Counted from the stretch's first letter, positions 41,077 to 50,857 are shown. The stretch: DNA of 64,000 bases from Ruegeria_C sp041537905 (GCF_041537905.1 NZ_JBGRUO010000002.1:283760-347759), one strand, 5' to 3'. Notes: generated by a model not told the origin, from the sequence alone. Program-made: numbers and translations.

Positions 41077-41531
41077 TGCTTGATGATATCGACCGACGTA
41101 TTCTTCGCCACCTGCAGGCCGATCCCAGCCTGTCGACCTCTGAACTGGCAGAGCGGTGTCGGATCACCTCGGGTGTCTGCTGGCGAAGGATCGAGAAGAT
41201 GGAGGCGAGCGGCATCATTCAGGGGCAGGAGGCGGTCATTGACTGGGCGGCGCTGGGATATGCGGTCGAGGTCTCGCTGCGGGTGACGCTGGACAAGACC
41301 CAGGCGCGGGCCTTTGACGAATTCACCGCACAGGCGCGCAAGGTGCCCGAAGTGATCGAAATCCAGACCTTTCTGGGCCGGGTCGATGTGAGGCTCTCTG
41401 TCATCGCGCGGGACATGTCGCATTATCAGCAGATCTATCGCGACCGCATTCTGACCCTGCCGCATATCGCCGATATCGAAGCGCTGATGCATATCGCGCG
41501 GGTGAAGCGGGACGAGGCGCTGCCGGTATGA
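41076..41531 (+). CDS. Lrp/AsnC-family transcriptional regulator (first of tandem pair)
   Basis: A 151-residue regulator. The N-terminal helix-turn-helix reads LDDIDRRILRHLQADPSLSTSELAERC...CWRRIEKMEASGII; the C-terminal RAM/AsnC ligand domain contains VIEIQTFLGRVDVRLSVIARD. It is divergent from ilvC with about 130 bases between starts, and its stop overlaps the next Lrp gene. Family knowledge suggests amino acid sensing; the ligand is unknown. Confidence 0.9.
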   Translation: MLDDIDRRILRHLQADPSLSTSELAERCRITSGVCWRRIEKMEASGIIQGQEAVIDWAALGYAVEVSLRVTLDKTQARAFDEFTAQARKVPEVIEIQTFLGRVDVRLSVIARDMSHYQQIYRDRILTLPHIADIEALMHIARVKRDEALPV

Positions 41532-42040
41532 TCGAGTTGGACGATATCGACCGCAAGCTGCTGCACGCGCTGGCGCAGGATGCCACCCAAAGTGCGGGGG
41601 CATTGGGGCGGCGCTTTGGTCTGTCCCAACCCGCCGCATGGCGCCGTATCAAGCGGCTGCAGGACAGTGGCGCGATCAAGGGCCGCCGGTTGCGGCTGAA
41701 TGCCGAGGCGCTCGGGTTCGGCGTGACGGTCTTTCTGGGGGTCAAGCTGGCGCGCAAGGGGCAGGTCAGCCTAGAGGATTTCGAACGCGCGGTCAGCGCG
41801 ATCCCAGAAGTGCAGACCGTCGAGCATGTTCTGGGGCTGTATGACTATCGCCTGCGGGTCGTTGCGCGCGACCTGTCCGATTTCGAGCGGGTGTTGCGTC
41901 GCCGGATCATGACGCTGCCCGGGGCAGGTGATGTCGAGGCAAATGTGCTGTTGAGCGAAGAACGCTTGCCCGGCCCGATCGGCGTCAGTAACGCGCCCGC
42001 ACCTGAAACCCCGGATGGTGAGTCATCCGCACGAAGGTGA
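41528..42040 (+). CDS. Lrp/AsnC-family transcriptional regulator (second of tandem pair)
   Basis: A 170-residue Lrp-type protein starting in an ATGA overlap with its neighbour. The helix-turn-helix region (DDIDRKLLHALAQDATQSAG...AAWRRIKRLQDSGAIKG) and the RAM domain (VQTVEHVLGLYDYRLRVVARD) parallel the first protein, so the pair arose by an old duplication or works as a heteromer. The C-terminal 25 residues (RLPGPIGVSNAPAPETPDG) are a low-complexity tail. Its end overlaps the convergent GntR gene by 56 bases. Confidence 0.9.
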   Translation: MIELDDIDRKLLHALAQDATQSAGALGRRFGLSQPAAWRRIKRLQDSGAIKGRRLRLNAEALGFGVTVFLGVKLARKGQVSLEDFERAVSAIPEVQTVEHVLGLYDYRLRVVARDLSDFERVLRRRIMTLPGAGDVEANVLLSEERLPGPIGVSNAPAPETPDGESSARR

Positions 42041-42686
42041 CCGGAATGCCCTGTTTCCAGGTGGTCCGCTCGATCTGCATGACCGAAGTGCCCGCAGAGG
42101 TGGCAAGGAACTCGGCTATTCGCGCGTCGGCCGGCACCGAGGACAGGATCATCTCGGCATCGGTGAAGGGCACATTGGCGAGCAGCCATTCATTCGGGCC
42201 GGACTGCGACAGATCGGCGTGTTCGATCTCGGGCACCACATCGAGGTTGACCCAGCGTTCCTCGAACTGGAAGGGGCGGTTATTGGCGTAATGCATGCAG
42301 AGCACATGCAGGACGCGGCGGTCTGGCCCCAAGCCCAGCCGCGAGCTGAGCCAGGCCGGTGCGGGATCGATCGAGCGGTTGACCAGCGTATAGCGGTAGT
42401 CCGCGTTCTGTTCCTCGACCATTTTGCGCACCAGCGCGATTTCGAACTTCGCCAGCTTGACGGGTGCGGTTGTCACCCGCGTCCCACTCTTGCGTCGGCG
42501 TTCGACAAAGCCTCCATCGGCGAGTTCTCGGAGGGCTCGGTTTACCGTGGCGCGGGCGCAGCCGAATTCTTCGGCCAATTCCGACTCGGTGGGAAGCAAT
42601 GTGCCCTGCGGCCAAATACCTTTTTCGATCCTGCTCTGTACCAACTGGCGAACCGCTTGGAAGCTGGTTCTTTTACGTTCCTGCAA
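41985..42686 (-). CDS. GntR-family regulator, HutC/UTRA type
   Basis: A 233-residue regulator with a GntR winged helix (FQAVRQLVQSRIEKGIWPQG, ELAEEFGCARATVNRALREL) and a UTRA effector domain (about 85-230, PFQFEERWVNLDVVPEIE, TDAEMILSSVPADARIAEFL). UTRA regulators such as HutC sense small molecules like urocanate. It may control the divergent aminotransferase 265 bases away. It resembles histidine utilisation repressors, but no hut genes are in the window. The 3' end overlaps the second Lrp gene. Confidence 0.87.
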   Translation of the reverse strand: MQERKRTSFQAVRQLVQSRIEKGIWPQGTLLPTESELAEEFGCARATVNRALRELADGGFVERRRKSGTRVTTAPVKLAKFEIALVRKMVEEQNADYRYTLVNRSIDPAPAWLSSRLGLGPDRRVLHVLCMHYANNRPFQFEERWVNLDVVPEIEHADLSQSGPNEWLLANVPFTDAEMILSSVPADARIAEFLATSAGTSVMQIERTTWKQGIPVTFVRMTHHPGFQVRARY

Positions 42687-42742
42687 CTGGCTACGACCTT
42701 ATCTTTCTTTGCGTGTGCTAATCTGTTCGCAAACATCTTATG

Positions 42743-42762
42743 GTGTAAAGTGAAATTGACAC
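42743..42762. promoter_or_regulatory. weak inverted repeat upstream of the GntR gene
   Basis: GTGT (42743-42746) and ACAC (42759-42762) flank a 12-base AT-rich centre, a possible GntR operator between the divergent regulator and aminotransferase. The arms are short. Confidence 0.2.
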
Positions 42763-42781
42763 TAATTGGCGTCATGCCCTT

Positions 42782-42831
42782 GGGGAAGCCCCTTTTTATT
42801 GGTTGATTCTGACGTTTTTGTCAGATTTTTT
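42782..42831 (+). terminator. two tandem plus-strand terminator-like hairpins upstream of the aminotransferase
   Basis: GGGG-AAG-CCCC then TTTTT (42782-42797), and TCTGAC-GTTTTT-GTCAGA then TTTTTT (42808-42831). Both have T runs only in the plus direction, yet lie 120 or more bases before the plus-strand aminotransferase and downstream of no plus-strand gene. The second palindrome overlaps TTGTCA, a -35-like hexamer (42818-42823) with GATGAT at 42842-42847, so it could instead be an operator. Confidence 0.5.
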
Positions 42832-42848
42832 CTATTCTCACGATGATA

Positions 42849-42897
42849 AGGGAAATGTGGGATTGGCCGGTTGCTCATCATTTTTGTCGGTTTCCCT
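42849..42897 (+). other. inverted repeat in the leader of the aminotransferase gene
   Basis: AGGGAAA (42849-42855) and TTTCCCT (42891-42897) could close a 35-base loop shortly before the ribosome site of the aminotransferase. Nothing else is recognised between 42687 and 42950. Confidence 0.3.
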
Positions 42898-42950
42898 AGC
42901 GTCAATCAGCCGATAACTACAAGGCTGAAAAAATCAGAAGGATAGCTGCC

Positions 42951-44078
42951 GTGCCTGCATTGCTTGATAGCGTCGATCCCAATGGGCTCGAGGAATTCTC
43001 CGTCGTTTTCACGGACCGTTCGCTCAACCATATGTCCGCCGATTTTCAGCAGGTGATGCGCGACATCTCGGATCTGCTGAAATCGGTCTATAACGCCGAT
43101 GGCGTGGCGGTGATCCCCGGGGGCGGCACCTATGGGATGGAGGCGGTGGCGCGGCAGTTTGCACGCGGGGCCAATGTGCTGGTGGTGCGCAATGGCTGGT
43201 TCTCCTATCGCTGGAGCCAGATCATCGAGACCGGCGGGCTGACCGCCAGCGCCACGGTTATGAAGGCGCGTCAGACCGGAAATGCCAGCCCGTCGCCCTT
43301 TGCGCCCGCCCCGATTGACGAGGTTGTCGCCGCGATCCGCGAGCAGAAGCCCGATGTGGTCTTTGCCCCGCATGTAGAAACCTCAGCCGGCGTGATCCTG
43401 CCGGATGACTATGTGACCGCGCTGGCCGCTGCTGCTCATGAGGTGGGCGCGCTGATGGTGCTGGACTGCATCGCCTCGGGCTGCATCTGGATCGACATGA
43501 AGGCCACCGGCGTTGATGTGCTGATCTCGGCCCCGCAAAAGGGCTGGAGCGCGTCGCCTTGCGCCGGGCTGGTGATGCTGTCGGAGCGGGCCGAGCAGCG
43601 CCTGCAGGAGACCACATCCGACAGTTTCGCGGTGGATTTGAAGAAATGGCGCGAGATCATGGCGGCCTATGAGAATGGCGGCCACGCCTATCACGCCACC
43701 ATGCCCACCGATGCGCTGAAGGCCTTCCGCGATACGATGGTCGAGACCCGCGACTATGGCTTCGATAAACTGCGCGAGGCGCAATGGGCGCTGGGCAATG
43801 GCGTGCGCGCGATGCTCAAGGACAAGGGCGTAACCTCGGTTGCCGCCGATGGGTTTGGCGCGCCGGGGGTGGTGGTCAGCTATACCGGTGATCCCGACAT
43901 CAAGAGTGGTAAGAAATTTGCCGCCGAAGGCATGCAGATCGCCGCTGGCGTGCCGCTGCAATGTGACGAGCCTGAAGGGTTCAGCACGTTCCGGCTGGGT
44001 CTGTTCGGCCTCGACAAACTCTATGATGTGGACGCTACCATCGCCCGGTTGAAACGGGTGCTGGACAAGGTGCTTTAG
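42951..44078 (+). CDS. class V PLP-dependent aminotransferase (alanine/serine-glyoxylate type)
   Basis: A 375-residue PLP enzyme. The Schiff-base lysine is in ISAPQKGWSASPC, substrate loop VIPGGGTYGMEAVARQF, and VLDCIASGCIWIDM gives the PLP-binding Asp. The layout matches the alanine-glyoxylate/serine-pyruvate aminotransferase branch, but the N-terminus (SLNHMSADFQQVMRDI) differs from textbook members, so the true amino donor is uncertain. It starts at GTG with AGAAGGA upstream. It is divergent from the GntR regulator and its leader has unusual hairpins. Its stop interleaves with the convergent UbiH-type gene. Confidence 0.85.
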   Translation: MPALLDSVDPNGLEEFSVVFTDRSLNHMSADFQQVMRDISDLLKSVYNADGVAVIPGGGTYGMEAVARQFARGANVLVVRNGWFSYRWSQIIETGGLTASATVMKARQTGNASPSPFAPAPIDEVVAAIREQKPDVVFAPHVETSAGVILPDDYVTALAAAAHEVGALMVLDCIASGCIWIDMKATGVDVLISAPQKGWSASPCAGLVMLSERAEQRLQETTSDSFAVDLKKWREIMAAYENGGHAYHATMPTDALKAFRDTMVETRDYGFDKLREAQWALGNGVRAMLKDKGVTSVAADGFGAPGVVVSYTGDPDIKSGKKFAAEGMQIAAGVPLQCDEPEGFSTFRLGLFGLDKLYDVDATIARLKRVLDKVL

Positions 44079-45271
44079 CGCACGCCCAGCCCCATCTGCA
44101 TCAGCGTCCGACGCACCGCAGGCAAGGCATAAAGCGCGTCCAGACCCATGGCGCGGGCATCGCGCAGCGGCTGCGCCTCGACCATCGAGGCGCGGTTCAG
44201 CAGGTCGATCCCGGTGACCCGCAACTCCACATCGCGGAAGCGGGCCTTGTGATAGGCCTCAAGCATGGCGGCGCTGCCCAGATCGTCGCGATGCGCCTCG
44301 GCCAGGTCCAGCAGACTGCGCAAATCGTTCAGTGACATGTTCAGCCCCTGCGCGCCGATGGGCGGCACCACATGGGCGGCCTCGGCCATCAGGGCGATCC
44401 GCTCGCCGGACAGGCGCGCCGCCGACTGGCTGATGATCGGCCAGATGGTGCGGCGCGAGGCTAGCTTCAGGTCCCCGAGCAATCCGCAGGACCGTTTGCT
44501 CATCGCCGCCTCGAACGCCTCGTCAGGCATCGCGAGCAGGTCTTGCGCGACCGGTCCCCGCTCCATCCAGACAATCGCGGAGGAGGGTGATCCTTGCCAG
44601 TCCGGCAGCGGCACCATGGTGAACGGCCCGCCAGAGCGGTGAATCTCGGTCGAGACATTGTCATGTGGCTTCGGATGGGTGACGGCAAAGGCCAGCGCCT
44701 TCTGCCCATAGCGGGTGGTTTTAACGTCGATCCCTGCCGCCTCGCGCATGGGCGAGTTGCGCCCGTCCGCAGCGATCACCAGCTTGCAGCGAACACGGCT
44801 GCCATCGCTCAGGCCCACCCGCGCCTCGCTGGTGCGGGTGAACAGCGTGGTGGTGCCGGTGCCGGGGCGGAAATCGACGTTCGGCAACTCGTTCAGCCGC
44901 GCGATCATCTCGCGGCGCAGCAGCCAGTTCGGCAGGTTCCAACCAAAGGGCTGGTCGGAAATGTCGGCGGCGTCGAAATCACGAATGATGCGGGGCTCGG
45001 ACACTTCACCACCCGCATCGACGATCCGCATGATCTGCAACGGAGCGGCATGCCCCGACAGCCGCGCCCAGAGACCGCAATGCTCCAGCAGCGCCTGCGC
45101 CGGTTGCAGGAATGCGGTGGTGCGCATATCTGAACCTGCCGCATCGCGCTCTGTCACCGGCGGTGTGGGGTCGACGCAGATCACGTCGAACCCGGCAGTT
45201 CCAAAGGCCACCGCCGCCGTCAGCCCGGCGATGCCACCGCCCGAAATCAGGATGTCACAGGTCTGGGTCAT
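44075..45271 (-). CDS. UbiH/UbiF/Coq6-type FAD-dependent hydroxylase
   Basis: A 398-residue flavoprotein monooxygenase of the ubiquinone hydroxylase family. Dinucleotide motif DILISGGGIAGLTAAVAF, second FAD motif VIAADGRNSPMREAAGI, and the third motif is AEAAHVVPPIGAQGLNMSLND, where Glu replaces the usual Asp of GDAAH. Predicted to hydroxylate the ring of a ubiquinone precursor; which carbon cannot be told. ATG 45271 with GGAGG eight bases upstream is chosen. It is transcribed toward the aminotransferase. Confidence 0.88.
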   Translation of the reverse strand: MTQTCDILISGGGIAGLTAAVAFGTAGFDVICVDPTPPVTERDAAGSDMRTTAFLQPAQALLEHCGLWARLSGHAAPLQIMRIVDAGGEVSEPRIIRDFDAADISDQPFGWNLPNWLLRREMIARLNELPNVDFRPGTGTTTLFTRTSEARVGLSDGSRVRCKLVIAADGRNSPMREAAGIDVKTTRYGQKALAFAVTHPKPHDNVSTEIHRSGGPFTMVPLPDWQGSPSSAIVWMERGPVAQDLLAMPDEAFEAAMSKRSCGLLGDLKLASRRTIWPIISQSAARLSGERIALMAEAAHVVPPIGAQGLNMSLNDLRSLLDLAEAHRDDLGSAAMLEAYHKARFRDVELRVTGIDLLNRASMVEAQPLRDARAMGLDALYALPAVRRTLMQMGLGVR

Positions 45272-45344
45272 GTCGCTGGCCTCCATTCTCGCGGACTGTA
45301 ATCCGAGCGATGGGAAGAGGCCAAGCGACATCCTGTCTCGCGGG

Positions 45345-45593
45345 TCAGCCCAGCGTGATCAGGATCAGGACGACCCAGATGATGGGGACCATGGCCAACG
45401 CCGGCAGATAGAAACCGGGCAGACCAAACAGCGGGATCGCGCAGCCCCAGGCGCTGACACCCGCGATGATCGCGTACCAGATGTTCTCGGGATCGCCATA
45501 GGCGACCTCTTTGGCGATCCACCCCAGAACCGGGATGGCAAAGAACAGGCGCTGCCAGAAGGGCAGCCGGGCGGGTACAGCGGCGTTGCTCAT
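45345..45593 (-). CDS. small membrane protein, unknown function
   Basis: An 82-residue protein with a short amphipathic start (LPFWQRLFFAIPVLGWIAKEV) and two hydrophobic helices (about 38-60 and 62-81). No family is recognised beyond Rhodobacterales-type hypothetical. GGAAC-like purines precede the ATG. It is 73 bases upstream of the UbiH-type gene on the same strand and may be read with it. Confidence 0.7.
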   Translation of the reverse strand: MSNAAVPARLPFWQRLFFAIPVLGWIAKEVAYGDPENIWYAIIAGVSAWGCAIPLFGLPGFYLPALAMVPIIWVVLILITLG

Positions 45594-45682
45594 AAGGAAC
45601 CTTTCGGATGTAGCTTTGTCTGGCGTGAGATAGGGCTTCGCCCGGCCGCCGCCCCTGCGCAGAGTGTCGCAGCGGGCCCGAT

Positions 45683-46327
45683 TCAGACCAGTTGGGCCAG
45701 AAATGCCGTCAGGCTATTTGTATGATGATGGATGTGGTCCGCATCCATCGGTTCTGGCGCCACGTGAACCGTACGCATCCCCATGTCGAACGGCGCGGCC
45801 AGATTGCGCGGATCGTCCTCGAACATGGCGGCCCGGTCCGGCCTCACCCCGTCCTGCTTGAAGATCGAGTCGAACGCGGCGCGCTCGGGTTTGGGGCGAT
45901 ACTCCGCATGCTCAACCCCGTAGATGGCGTCAAACAGCCCGCTCAGCCCGCGTGCGGCCAGCACACGCTCGGCATAAGGCGCAGAACCATTGGTATAGAC
46001 GATGCGGCGGCCCGGCAGCGCGGCGATATGCGCGGCAAGCTCGGCATCGGGTTCCATATGGCCCGTGTCGATCTGATGGACGGCGTGCAGGTAAGGATCG
46101 GGGTCCAGATCATGCTCGCGCATCAGCCCTGCCAGCGTGGTGCCATAGGTGTGCCAGTAATGGTTGCGCAACCGGTCGGCCTCGGCCTGAGAGACGGACA
46201 GCGCCTCCATCACATATTGCGTCATCAGCACTTCGATCTGATCGAAGAGCTTCATGTGCGGCGGGTAGAGGGTGTTGTCCAGATCGAACACCCAATGCGC
46301 CACATGTGAGAAGTTTTGCCTGACCAT
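45683..46327 (-). CDS. HAD-superfamily pyrimidine 5'-nucleotidase
   Basis: A 214-residue HAD phosphatase of the Sdt1/PyrN type. The four HAD motifs are visible: DLDNTLYP (nucleophile Asp), YTNGSA (Thr/Ser of motif II), KP in YRPKPERAAF (Lys) and EDDPRNLAAP (acidic motif IV). Expected to remove phosphate from pyrimidine or modified nucleotides. ATG 46327 gives the family start MVRQNFSHVAHWVFDLDNT. It is divergent from the FCD-type GntR regulator by 100 bases. Confidence 0.87.
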   Translation of the reverse strand: MVRQNFSHVAHWVFDLDNTLYPPHMKLFDQIEVLMTQYVMEALSVSQAEADRLRNHYWHTYGTTLAGLMREHDLDPDPYLHAVHQIDTGHMEPDAELAAHIAALPGRRIVYTNGSAPYAERVLAARGLSGLFDAIYGVEHAEYRPKPERAAFDSIFKQDGVRPDRAAMFEDDPRNLAAPFDMGMRTVHVAPEPMDADHIHHHTNSLTAFLAQLV

Positions 46328-46427
46328 GGAGCCGGGTCTAGGCCAGTCCGCGCAGGTTTTCAACGCTTTGGCTTGATTGGCGGGGGCAGGGGGCGCTAGA
46401 CAGGTCCGAACAAGGAAAGCCGCTTGC

Positions 46428-47078
46428 ATGAACCGCACCCAGTCCAATCAGAAAGACGCCTATCACCTCGTGCTCGAAGCAATCGATGTCGGGGTGTTCA
46501 AACCCGGTGACCGGCTGGTGGAAAGCGATCTGGCAGAACGGTTCGGCGTGTCGCGCACACCGATCCGCGAAGCGCTGCAACGGCTTGAGACCCAGTCGCT
46601 GCTGGAACGCGACGGCCGGTCGCTGATCGTTGCCTCGCTGGATCACAACCAGATGGCCGAGCTTTACGTGGTGCGCAGCGAGTTGGAGGGGCTGGCCGCC
46701 AGTTTGGCCGCGCGTCATGCCACCGAAGAGGAAATCAAGGTACTGCGTGAAATGGTCGAGGCGGATGACGCGCTGGTTGATGATCCGCCCGCGCTCAGCC
46801 GCGCCAATCGGCGGTTTCACGAGCAGATTCACTTGGCCTCGCATAACCGCTATCTGGTGCAGCAGCTGGATCTGGTGCATCGCACCATGGCGCTGATGGC
46901 AACCACCTCGCTGGCCGCACAGGGCCGGGGCGAGATCGCGCAGGCCGAGCACAAGGCCATCGTCGATGCCATCGCGGCGCGCAACGAAGAGGCGGCGGGC
47001 CGGGCGCTCAAGGATCATATTTCGGTTGCCTTCGTGACCCGTCTGAAACAGGACGCGGATGAGCGCGAGCGTGTCTAG
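46428..47078 (+). CDS. GntR-family regulator, FCD type
   Basis: A 216-residue regulator with a GntR winged helix (YHLVLEAIDVGVFKPGDRLV, LAERFGVSRTPIREALQRLE) and an all-helical FCD effector domain with the metal/ligand residues in SRANRRFHEQIHLASHN and EHKAIVDAIAARN. FadR-like members sense acids or sugar acids. The divergent HAD nucleotidase gene is the nearest candidate target. Its stop interleaves with the glycosyltransferase stop in CTAG. Confidence 0.9.
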   Translation: MNRTQSNQKDAYHLVLEAIDVGVFKPGDRLVESDLAERFGVSRTPIREALQRLETQSLLERDGRSLIVASLDHNQMAELYVVRSELEGLAASLAARHATEEEIKVLREMVEADDALVDDPPALSRANRRFHEQIHLASHNRYLVQQLDLVHRTMALMATTSLAAQGRGEIAQAEHKAIVDAIAARNEEAAGRALKDHISVAFVTRLKQDADERERV

Positions 47079-48940
47079 ATCGTGCCGTCTCCGGTCGCTT
47101 GGCCGTGCTGGGTCTTGTCCCAGAAATAGGGTTTGACCGCCAATTCATAGAGCGCTTTGTAGGCCGCGATCACCCCCGCCGGGTAATAGAGCGGCATACT
47201 CAGTACCCAGGGCAGCAGAAAGCGGCGGTCCGGGGTCCAGATGGCTTTGGCTGCGATCATGGCCCCGATCCCTTCGACCGCCAGCAGCAGCGCTGCGGTG
47301 GCGGTCAAGACCCTCGTGTCGATCAGCCCTGCCCAGGGACCCGGCGCGCCCAGAACCCCCAGCCAGAGCGACCAGAGCACCGGGGCCAGCAGGAACTGCC
47401 CGAGCGTGCCCAGGAAAAAGGCCTGCACCCCCAGAAACCGCCAGCTGCCCAGATCGCGCCAAAGCTGGCGCGGCGCGCGCATATGCACCAGATAAGTGAT
47501 CATGAACCCTTTGAGCCAGCGCGAGCGCTGCTTGACCCAGGGCCAGAGCCGGTGGTTTGCCTCTTCATGGGTGACGGTGTGAATAAAGGCGGTGCGATAT
47601 CCGGCCCGGCACAGCCGCACGCCCAGATCGGCGTCTTCGGTGACGTTATGGGCGTCCCAACCGCCGAGCTCTTCCAGAATGGTTTTGCGCATGAACAGCG
47701 TTGTGCCGCCCAGCGGTACCACCAGCCCCAGCCGGGCGATGCCGGGCATCACGGCACGAAACCAACTGCTGTACTCGATCGTGAAGCACCGCGCGCGCCA
47801 GTTCGTGCGCGGGTTGTAATAGTCCAGAATGCCCTGCAGGCAGGCAACATCCTGCCCCGCCCGGTCAAACTGCTGCACCACCTTTTCGATCTGATCGGGC
47901 TCTGGCGCATCCTCGGCATCCCAAACGCCGACAATCTCGCCGACGCAGAAATCCAGCGCGTAGTTCAACGCGCGGGGTTTGGTGGTCAGGCCGTCGGTTT
48001 CGGGCACTTCCAGTACCCGCATCCAATGCGGCAGGGTCAGGCCACGTAGCGTCTCGCGCGTCACCTCGTCCTTGGCCTCAAGCACCAGGATCACATCCAG
48101 CAGCGCCTTGGGATAGGTCAGACGACCGAGCCGCTTGATCAGCGCAGTCGCGATCTCTCGCTCTTTGTACAGCGGCACGATGACCGAGACCTTGGGCAGT
48201 TTGGTCTGGATGGGCGGCTCATCAGCCGCCATGGGCGGCGCCAGGGCATGGGCCAGAAACCCGATGCCGCGCAGTGAAAAGAACAGCAGCAATGTCAGGC
48301 AGGCAAGGATGAAGGCGGTGATGGCCAATACCGCAGGAGCAAAAACGCCAAGCGCTGCAATTGCGGCCAGCACACCGCCGCCCCAGAGCCCATAGGATCT
48401 GGCGTAACCGCGGCAGCTGAACACTTGCGCAACCCGCGTTTCAGCCCGATGCGCCAGAGTGGCGGCAAAGTGATCTGCAAACACCGCGTCGATCTCTGCC
48501 GCGCGGCTCAGGACCGGCAGCGGCACCAGGTCGGACTCGGAAAAGGCCGCCTCGACCTCGGCAAAGCGATCGGGACGCGCGGTTGCCACTTGCAGAAAGG
48601 CCCCGGCTTTTTTGTAGGGCACGCACCCCACGCGCTGCCAGAACGCGCGCGGCTGCAGGTCCCAAAGCGCCGGTTCGGGCTGGTTCCGGGCCAGTTCGAC
48701 CTGTTCGAGGTTGCTCTGCTTCACCAAGGCGGTTTGCACCTGATCCTCGCTGGCCCAGCCTTCGGCGACGATGATCTCGCCGATCGGGGCGTTCAGGCGT
48801 AGCTGAAGCTCAAGCGCGGCGTGCAACTGCGCGTGAGTGATCGCGCCATTCCTGACCAGAATGCGCCCCAGTGGCTCATGTGGCGCAGCGACCGGAACTG
48901 CCGCGCTCCGCCGCTGGAAAATCAGTTGCAAATCGCTCAT
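47075..48940 (-). CDS. membrane glycosyltransferase family 2 with N-terminal MshEN-like domain
   Basis: A 621-residue protein. Residues about 25-160 resemble the GspE N-terminal/MshEN domain (GRILVRNGAITHAQLHAALELQ, GEIIVAEGWASEDQVQ), which in other proteins binds c-di-GMP. Two membrane helices (about 180-225) precede a GT2 domain with VSVIVPLYKE, the metal motif WDAEDAP, VTEDADLGVRL and QRSRWLKG (QxxRW of processive synthases). Several helices follow. The layout matches XagB-type polysaccharide synthases, suggesting export of an exopolysaccharide. ATG 48940 has GAGG six bases upstream. Confidence 0.87.
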   Translation of the reverse strand: MSDLQLIFQRRSAAVPVAAPHEPLGRILVRNGAITHAQLHAALELQLRLNAPIGEIIVAEGWASEDQVQTALVKQSNLEQVELARNQPEPALWDLQPRAFWQRVGCVPYKKAGAFLQVATARPDRFAEVEAAFSESDLVPLPVLSRAAEIDAVFADHFAATLAHRAETRVAQVFSCRGYARSYGLWGGGVLAAIAALGVFAPAVLAITAFILACLTLLLFFSLRGIGFLAHALAPPMAADEPPIQTKLPKVSVIVPLYKEREIATALIKRLGRLTYPKALLDVILVLEAKDEVTRETLRGLTLPHWMRVLEVPETDGLTTKPRALNYALDFCVGEIVGVWDAEDAPEPDQIEKVVQQFDRAGQDVACLQGILDYYNPRTNWRARCFTIEYSSWFRAVMPGIARLGLVVPLGGTTLFMRKTILEELGGWDAHNVTEDADLGVRLCRAGYRTAFIHTVTHEEANHRLWPWVKQRSRWLKGFMITYLVHMRAPRQLWRDLGSWRFLGVQAFFLGTLGQFLLAPVLWSLWLGVLGAPGPWAGLIDTRVLTATAALLLAVEGIGAMIAAKAIWTPDRRFLLPWVLSMPLYYPAGVIAAYKALYELAVKPYFWDKTQHGQATGDGTI

Positions 48941-49016
48941 CGCGCGCCTCGGCAAACCCCCGGATGGCAGGGTCTCTTACCAAGGTTAACGTGCGGTTAA
49001 CTACGTCCGAAGCGCG

Positions 49017-50183
<1,167 letters not shown>

Positions 50184-50365
50184 GGCGCGACTCTCCTGTT
50201 GGGTAAACCGGCTTGTTCCTAAGGGGGTTCCTCGCCCCGGTCAAGAGTACCGGTTTTTTGGCCTACCAAGGGATTTCAACAGGTTAGCCGATGCCGCTTC
50301 CGGTTGTGCCAGAGTTTTTCTTTAGGTATGGTCGGGTCTGGCTTTCCATGGGGATGGATACACAG

Positions 50366-50845
50366 ATGGATCTGCGCTCTCGGGTCAATGCGGCCCTGAA
50401 ACAAGCGATGAAAGACAAAGACAGCGAGCGTGTCTCGACGCTGCGGCTGATCAATGCGGCAATCAAGGACAAGGATATCGCTGCCCGTGGTGCCGGTGCC
50501 GAAGAGGCATCGGGCTGCGATGAAGCCGATGTGCTTGCCATCCTTGGCAAAATGACCAAGCAGCGGCAGGAAAGCGCGCGCGCCTATGAAGAGGGCGGGC
50601 GGCTGGATCTGGCCGAACGGGAAACCCGAGAGGTTGAGATCATCGCCGAGTTCCTGCCCAAGCAGTTGGACGAGGATGAGGTCGCCAATGCCATCCAGAC
50701 CGCCATCACCTCGACCGGCGCGGGCTCGATCCGCGACATGGGAAAGGTGATGGGCGAGTTGAAGTCGCGCTATACCGGACGGATGGATTTCGGCAAGGTC
50801 GGCCCAATGGTCAAAGATCACCTCTGCGCGTCCTCAAACGGGTAG
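50366..50845 (+). CDS. GatB/YqeY domain protein
   Basis: A 159-residue YqeY-family protein: RSRVNAALKQAMKDKD, STLRLINAAIKDKDIAARG and GKVMGELKSRYTGRMDFGKV are typical. The family shares the tail domain of GatB and probably binds tRNA or its partner amidotransferase, but has no assigned reaction. The start is uncertain: ATG 50366 gives the common MDLRSRV opening, while ATG 50354 or 50348 would add a few residues. No strong ribosome site is evident. It is divergent from carA. Confidence 0.88.
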   Translation: MDLRSRVNAALKQAMKDKDSERVSTLRLINAAIKDKDIAARGAGAEEASGCDEADVLAILGKMTKQRQESARAYEEGGRLDLAERETREVEIIAEFLPKQLDEDEVANAIQTAITSTGAGSIRDMGKVMGELKSRYTGRMDFGKVGPMVKDHLCASSNG

Positions 50846-50857
50846 CGCCGACATCCC

